This document shows positions 59,530 to 64,000 of a stretch of 64,000 nt of DNA, piece after piece. The notes beneath the pieces are model-generated. The model was not told the origin of the DNA and did not search any database. It was given only the letters and a program-made list of their open reading frames with translations. The DNA is from Desulfomonile tiedjei (GTDB lineage: Bacteria > Desulfobacterota > Desulfomonilia > Desulfomonilales > Desulfomonilaceae), in contig JACRDF010000025.1 of the NCBI GenBank assembly GCA_016212925.1, positions 124,001-188,000 on the forward strand. The letters run 5' to 3'. A program made the translations under genes and the position numbers. Positions within the stretch are counted from its first letter, which is position 1; the number at the start of each line of letters is the position of its first letter.

Positions 59530-60981
59530 CTACGAGTGGCTCTCTCGCCAGCGCGCATAGCGCACCAGCGCGGCCAGAGCGTGCACAGCCCTCTCAGGGC
59601 TCGGCAGACACGGAAAACCACGGTCCTGAAGCTCGCGGACAAAAAGTTCGGAGCGCGTGGCGAAAGTCCCCCCTACCACGGGCTTGCCATAGGTCGAAGA
59701 CAAACCGGCCGCGAACGCACATTGGCTTTTGATGTACTCATCGGCCAGGGCCTCGGCGCTCTTAGAGTCTCCCATTATCATGGTGATTACGGAATCGATG
59801 ACTCTACGGTGCGGCATAAGGCAGTAGAGAAACAAACCATCAACGCCCTCGTCCTCCAGGATGATCTTGGGCATTGTTTCCGTGTAGTCGCTGTAGTTTC
59901 TGGTAAAGGTTATGTCCACGGGATTGCGGATGCTGGCCGTGCCGGGCAGCAGCGGCCTAAGCCTTTCCTGGGTGGCAGCCGAGAAATCCGCCAGTTCCAG
60001 GCCGCTTCGTTCCGCGGTATCGGAAGCGGATGCTCCAGGCCCCCCTGAATGAGTCAGTATCCCGACTCTGTTTCCTTTGGGAAGGGGTTGACTGCCCAGC
60101 ACATAAGCGAAATCGAACAGTTCCGCTATGGAATATGCTCGAATGATCCCACTCTGTTTGAACATGCCGTCATAGAGCGGGTCCGGGCCTGCCAGCGCGC
60201 CCGTATGAGACAGGCCCGCTCGGCTGCCTGCCTTGGAGCCGCCCACATAATAGGCCACAATCGGCTTTATCTTTGATACTTCGCGAGCGATCTCTACAAA
60301 TTCCCTGCCGCGCCGTATTGCCTCAATGTAAAGCGTGATGACCTTGGTATTAGGGCACTGGCCCAGGTATTCCAGACAGTCGGTCAGACCCATCATCGCT
60401 TCGTTGCCGACGCTCATGCCTTGACTGAATCCCAGTCCGAAGTTCTGGAGATAACTGAACATTTGGGTGATGAAGCTTCCGCTTTGAGAGGCCATCCCGA
60501 TGAAACCGGGGACTGTCTCGTAGGGATAGAACGTCGTGTTCAGCTTCGCGTAAGGGTTCGCCACGCCGATGCAGTTGGGCCCAAGGAAATAAATGCCGTA
60601 TCGCTTGGCTATTTCTACGAGGCGACCCTGTTGCTCTTTCCCTTCCGAACTCACTTCCGCAAAACCGGCAGAGACTATGATGGCCCGCTTAACGCCGGCC
60701 TTTCCGCATTCTTCCAGAATTTCGGGGACTATCTTGGTGGGGATGACGAAAACTGCGAGGTCCACAGGTCCCGGGACCTCGGAAATATGCGCGTAAGCTT
60801 TTAGGCCCTGGATTTCCTTCTCACTGGGGTGAATCGGATACACGGACCCTTCATAGCCCAAGGCTAAGAGTTGCGACAACTGAACGCTTCCCATGCCGAC
60901 AGGATTAGCAGAAGCACCCCAAAAAGCCACGCTCCGCGGGTGCATAAGCCTGTAAAGCGGGCTCTGTTCAAAACGATTCAT
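59530..60981 (-). CDS. Acyl-CoA synthetase (ADP-forming) alpha-subunit-like protein
   Basis: 483 residues from ATG 60981 (GGAGG 7 nt upstream); the frame extends 48 residues further. Succinyl-CoA ligase-like CoA-binding domain (1-130; YRLMHPRSVAFWGASANP, AVFVIPTKIVPEILEECG), flavodoxin-like domain, and the ligase region with the phospho-His loop GSKAGSRAGLSHTGALAG. These enzymes convert acyl-CoA, ADP and Pi to acid, CoA and ATP. The beta (ATP-grasp) subunit is absent both as fusion and neighbour, so it is either elsewhere or this is a non-catalytic CoA-binding relative. Confidence 0.88.
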   Translation of the reverse strand: MNRFEQSPLYRLMHPRSVAFWGASANPVGMGSVQLSQLLALGYEGSVYPIHPSEKEIQGLKAYAHISEVPGPVDLAVFVIPTKIVPEILEECGKAGVKRAIIVSAGFAEVSSEGKEQQGRLVEIAKRYGIYFLGPNCIGVANPYAKLNTTFYPYETVPGFIGMASQSGSFITQMFSYLQNFGLGFSQGMSVGNEAMMGLTDCLEYLGQCPNTKVITLYIEAIRRGREFVEIAREVSKIKPIVAYYVGGSKAGSRAGLSHTGALAGPDPLYDGMFKQSGIIRAYSIAELFDFAYVLGSQPLPKGNRVGILTHSGGPGASASDTAERSGLELADFSAATQERLRPLLPGTASIRNPVDITFTRNYSDYTETMPKIILEDEGVDGLFLYCLMPHRRVIDSVITMIMGDSKSAEALADEYIKSQCAFAAGLSSTYGKPVVGGTFATRSELFVRELQDRGFPCLPSPERAVHALAALVRYARWRESHS

Positions 60982-61077
60982 CAAGCATACCTCCATGGAT
61001 AAAGGCAGCGCGGAAGAACCTTTGAGACTGGGCTTCCTGCAGCCTTGATTCTCCTGGACCCAATGGTTCACTGGGAT

Positions 61078-61093
61078 TCCACGCCTCGGCGTG
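61078..61093 (-). repeat. Short hairpin between the ligase and membrane protein genes
   Basis: ccacgcc (61078-61084) with ggcgtgg (61087-61093), loop tc. It lies in the 216-nt gap downstream of the membrane protein gene and may act as a weak terminator. Confidence 0.4.
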
Positions 61094-61197
61094 GTACGCC
61101 CGGTGGGGGTGAAGGAGGAGACCATCTCCTACTCCAAACCTCCCCATCGTGATTCCGAGCCGCCATGACTGTTCCGGTTAACGGGTAGTCCCACACT

Positions 61198-61512
61198 TTA
61201 CGGAGTGTCGTCGGGGCTCCGGTTGGGAAGGAACAGGGTGAGGAGAAAAACAACCAGCCACCACACGGCGTATCCTACCATGACAGAGACCATAGCCACA
61301 GGCGCCAGAGCAAGGGAGACGTAAAAGAGCATTTCTCTCTCAGAAAAAAAGCCTCCAAATATCAGCGCCACCATAGCCAGAACAAAAACGGCCAAGGTAA
61401 CAATCCCCCCGACTGCCAAAGCTATCACCCGTGTGCGCGACATGGGCCGATATGTTATCATTGATTCCATTGCAAATCTAACCCGATTGAGGAGTCCAAT
61501 CTTTCCCATCAT
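61198..61512 (-). CDS. Small two-helix membrane protein
   Basis: 104 residues from ATG 61512 (an in-frame start at 61557 is possible). Two long hydrophobic helices: about 33-56 (VIALAVGGIVTLAVFVLAMVAL) and about 63-95 (FYVSLALAPVAMVSVMVGYA, then WWLVVFLLTLFL), with an Arg-rich start (RVRFAMESMITYRPMSRTR). No family recognised. The start overlaps the divergently transcribed radical SAM gene by one or two bases, so the two share a promoter region. Confidence 0.6.
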   Translation of the reverse strand: MMGKIGLLNRVRFAMESMITYRPMSRTRVIALAVGGIVTLAVFVLAMVALIFGGFFSEREMLFYVSLALAPVAMVSVMVGYAVWWLVVFLLTLFLPNRSPDDTP

Positions 61513-64000
61513 GATAAATAATTCGGCCCCCTGTTCAGTCGACAGCGGACGGTCCAAGCCCTCCGGCTTGTCGGATGAATTCCTGCCGCTTGTTCAAAAA
61601 CCGTCTCGGTACATAGGAAACGAAATAAACGCTGTTCACAAAGATCTTGCGTCAGTGAGGCTCAGAATGGGTCTTGCGTTTCCGGACGTTTACGAAGTGG
61701 GGATGTCCCATTTGGGGCTTAAGATCCTTTACTCAATCGTAAACGCCAGACCCGATCTTTATGCGGAGCGGGTGTTCGCTCCCTGGCCGGATATGGAAGA
61801 TCTGATGAGGCAGCGGCAAAGTCCTTTGGTGACTCTGGAGACGGGGACGCGGCTCGCGGACTTGGACATCGTCGGGTTTTCTCTGCAATACGAACTCTGC
61901 GCAACCACGGTGCTCCAGATGCTTCATCTAGGAGGCATTCCTCTGCGGGCCGAAAACCGAGTAGATGGAGACCCTGTGATTGTCGGGGGCGGGCCCGTGG
62001 CTTTCAATCCAATGCCGTTGGCCGCGTTTTTCGATGCTCTAGTTGTGGGGGACGGGGAAGAGATAATCCTGGAGTTGGCCGACACCTATATAGAATGGAA
62101 GGAGCAAGGCGGTGCTAGGGAAGAGCTTCTCCAACGGTGGAAAGGCCTCCCGGGAGTATTTGTTCCCGCGCTGCACCGCAAAGGTGAGGTTGTCTTCAAA
62201 CGGCTGGTACCTGACCTGGACAAGGCCCTGTTTCCGTGCCGATTCCTGGTCCCCTTCTCGGAGGTGGTTCATGACCGCGTGGGAGTGGAGATTTCGCGCG
62301 GCTGCACGCGTGGCTGCCGTTTCTGTCAGGCAGGGATGCTTTACAGGCCGGTTCGGGAGAGGGAACCGGAGACCATTTTACAATTGGCCAGGGAAAACAT
62401 TGCTGCCACGGGCTGGGACGAGATCGCGCTGCTCTCCCTTTCGTCGGGGGACTATTCTCGCATAGGAGATCTTATCAAGCGGATGTCCGAGGAAACCGCG
62501 CCGGCAATGGTTGCTCTTTCCCTGCCATCCTTGCGCACGGATACATTCGAAGCCGAAATGGCGGAGCAGATACGCAAAGTGCGCAAGACCGGGTTCACCC
62601 TGGCTCCCGAAGCCGGGACCGACAGGCTGCGCAGAATCATCAACAAAGGGAATACCGAGGAAGACCTGGAGCGCGCGGTTACCGCTGCGTTTGAGGCAGG
62701 ATGGAAGTCGGTCAAACTGTATTTTATGGTCGGTCTCCCCTTCGAGACCGACGAAGACCTGGACGGCATAGCAAACCTCATCCGAAAGGCCTCCAAATGG
62801 GCCAAGGGCGGGAAAATCACCGCGTCGGTCTCCACTTTCGTCCCCAAATCTCATACCCCTTTTCAATGGGCGGAACAGATCTCCATTGACGAGACACGAC
62901 GGAGACAGCAGTACATCAGACGCTATTTCCAGAAGGGAAGGGTGCGGGTGAAGTTTCACGACGCGAGAGTCTCCTTCCTGGAAGGGGTCATTGCCAGAGG
63001 TGACGAAAACCTGGGGGGCGTGATTGAACGAGCCTTCTTCAAAGGTGCGCGACTGGATGGATGGGATGAGCACTTGAAGTTCGACCTATGGATGGAAGCT
63101 TTTCAAGAGGAAGGGATAGACCCCGCAAATTATCTCCTTGCCAGACCAGTCGAGGAGGGATTGCCGTGGGCGGTCGTGAATGCAGGTGTCCGGACCGAAT
63201 ACCTGATTGAGGAGTGGGAAAAAGCCAAATCAGAAGCCGCGACGCTTGATTGTCGATTCGGAGAGTGCGGCGGTTGCGGAGTGTGCGACTTCGATGAAAT
63301 TTTTCCTCGCCTGGCTTCAGACCGGGAGCTCCCCGAATTCAGGCCCGGCGAGTTGCCGGCTTCGGAATCACCGCGGCGCCTTCGCCTGCGGTACGGCAAG
63401 ATCGGACGAATGAGATTCCTCGGCCATCAGGATATTATTCGACTCTTCCATAGGGCCTTCCGCAGGTTAGGCCTGCGGCTGGATTATTCCAAGGGCTTCC
63501 ATCCGCATCCCAGATTGCGCTTCTCTCCGCCGCTTGCTCTGGGCCTGGAGAGCGTCGCTGAATATTTGGATTTTGACCTTGTTAACTGTCATCTCACCCA
63601 TGAGGAGATTTTTCACGCTCTTGCTCGGGCTCTTCCCGAAGGTGTTAAGCCTTTGAAACTCGATGAAATTTCTTTGAGCGATCCGTCTATTTGTGGTAAA
63701 ATTCGACAGTTTAAGTATCAGATCTCGGTTGAGGGCTCTCTGCCGGTTGAAGAGATAAGGCGAAGGGTTGCCGAATTCAAATCTTCGCCGACCGTCCAAC
63801 TGAACAGAGAACGCGGTGGAAAGACCGACACCCGCAATTTGAAAGATTGGGTGGAGAGTCTTGAGTTCGCGGATAATCGCTTGGAAATGAGTGTCGCATC
63901 AGGTCCTTCGGGATCTATACATCCGTTGGATGCTCTTTGCGTCATCCTCGGGCAGGGCAGGGACAAGATAAGAACAATGAAGATATTGAAGACATCCGCA
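61511..64000 (+). CDS. B12-binding radical SAM protein, TIGR03960/TIGR03936 type (runs off the window)
   Basis: 830 codons from ATG 61511 to the last base, still open, so the C-terminus is missing. N-terminal cobalamin-binding domain (IVGFSLQYELC, VGGGPVAFNPMPL), then a radical SAM core with CxxxCxxC in SRGCTRGCRFCQAGMLYRP, GLPFETDED and the C-terminal DUF2344 part (LRLRYGKIGRMRFLGHQDII, FHPHPRLRFSPPLALG). A Cys cluster CRFGECGGCGVC lies between them. This protein family is widely conserved and often precedes ribonuclease G genes; the reaction is unknown. ATG 61511 lacks a close Shine-Dalgarno (GAGGAG 16 nt upstream); TTG 61568 is an alternative. Confidence 0.93.
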   Translation, partial: MINNSAPCSVDSGRSKPSGLSDEFLPLVQKPSRYIGNEINAVHKDLASVRLRMGLAFPDVYEVGMSHLGLKILYSIVNARPDLYAERVFAPWPDMEDLMRQRQSPLVTLETGTRLADLDIVGFSLQYELCATTVLQMLHLGGIPLRAENRVDGDPVIVGGGPVAFNPMPLAAFFDALVVGDGEEIILELADTYIEWKEQGGAREELLQRWKGLPGVFVPALHRKGEVVFKRLVPDLDKALFPCRFLVPFSEVVHDRVGVEISRGCTRGCRFCQAGMLYRPVREREPETILQLARENIAATGWDEIALLSLSSGDYSRIGDLIKRMSEETAPAMVALSLPSLRTDTFEAEMAEQIRKVRKTGFTLAPEAGTDRLRRIINKGNTEEDLERAVTAAFEAGWKSVKLYFMVGLPFETDEDLDGIANLIRKASKWAKGGKITASVSTFVPKSHTPFQWAEQISIDETRRRQQYIRRYFQKGRVRVKFHDARVSFLEGVIARGDENLGGVIERAFFKGARLDGWDEHLKFDLWMEAFQEEGIDPANYLLARPVEEGLPWAVVNAGVRTEYLIEEWEKAKSEAATLDCRFGECGGCGVCDFDEIFPRLASDRELPEFRPGELPASESPRRLRLRYGKIGRMRFLGHQDIIRLFHRAFRRLGLRLDYSKGFHPHPRLRFSPPLALGLESVAEYLDFDLVNCHLTHEEIFHALARALPEGVKPLKLDEISLSDPSICGKIRQFKYQISVEGSLPVEEIRRRVAEFKSSPTVQLNRERGGKTDTRNLKDWVESLEFADNRLEMSVASGPSGSIHPLDALCVILGQGRDKIRTMKILKTSA

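Overview
The window looks like chromosomal DNA of a Gram-negative, probably anaerobic bacterium of the Desulfobacterota (old Deltaproteobacteria). This is inferred, not proven. The grounds are an LPS-heptose enzyme (HldE), lipoproteins and an OmpA-like protein (outer membrane), a ferrous-iron uptake operon with a Cys-rich accessory protein, a sigma-54 regulator, an Aquifex-type aconitase, an ADP-forming acyl-CoA ligase subunit, a B12/radical-SAM protein of the TIGR03960 type, and a UGA codon that very probably encodes selenocysteine. No rRNA, tRNA, CRISPR array, phage or transposase gene was seen. Spacers are rich in short palindromic repeat families.

Layout. 1-4000: 5' part of a MurF-type ligase (leftward, runs off the window), Smr protein, two hypotheticals, an MBL hydrolase. 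4270-7320: feoA-feoB-Cys-rich protein operon behind a promoter and a near-perfect inverted repeat. 7980-22520: a signalling island with three 1122-residue proteins (two zinc ribbons, class III cyclase, AAA ATPase, TPRs). Two of them are each followed by a small paralogous protein, prmC lies between those two units, and the third is followed by a cyclic-nucleotide-binding Ser/Thr kinase. 22570-28340 (leftward): DtxR-family regulator, an AAA ATPase/PIN pair, bifunctional Nnr, a site-2 protease. 28800-33730: moeA, a hypothetical, an NtrC-type regulator, a vWA-OmpA protein. 33860-38810 (leftward): a B12/radical SAM protein, a Cu/Zn-type permease with in-frame UGA, a lipoprotein, a LolA-like protein. 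39800-47520 (rightward): a small secreted protein, asd, thiolase, a hotdog protein, an MBL hydrolase, an aconitase-family protein. 47540-52460: a lipoprotein, a Ser/Gly/Tyr repeat protein, an FGE-TPR-PDZ protein, hldE. 53180-58980: a membrane protein, thiD-thiN, moaA, a glycosyltransferase, a small protein. 59530-64000: an ADP-forming ligase alpha subunit, a small membrane protein, and a radical SAM gene cut by the window end.

Most interesting points. (1) The permease at 35740-36885 has TGA exactly where its family has the first Cys of a CSC motif, with a SECIS-like hairpin 20 nt downstream, so it is a candidate selenoprotein metal transporter. (2) The signalling island encodes both ends of a second-messenger circuit: sensor-cyclases that make a cyclic nucleotide and a single-chain cNMP-dependent protein kinase. 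(3) The first of the three cyclases has lost one metal ligand and both transition-state residues while the rest is preserved, so it is probably a pseudo-cyclase. (4) Each of the two closely related cyclases has a dedicated small partner protein of unknown fold with a very strong ribosome-binding site. (5) A DtxR-family repressor with its own FeoA-like domain lies about 18 kb from feoAB, whose promoter carries a matching type of palindrome.
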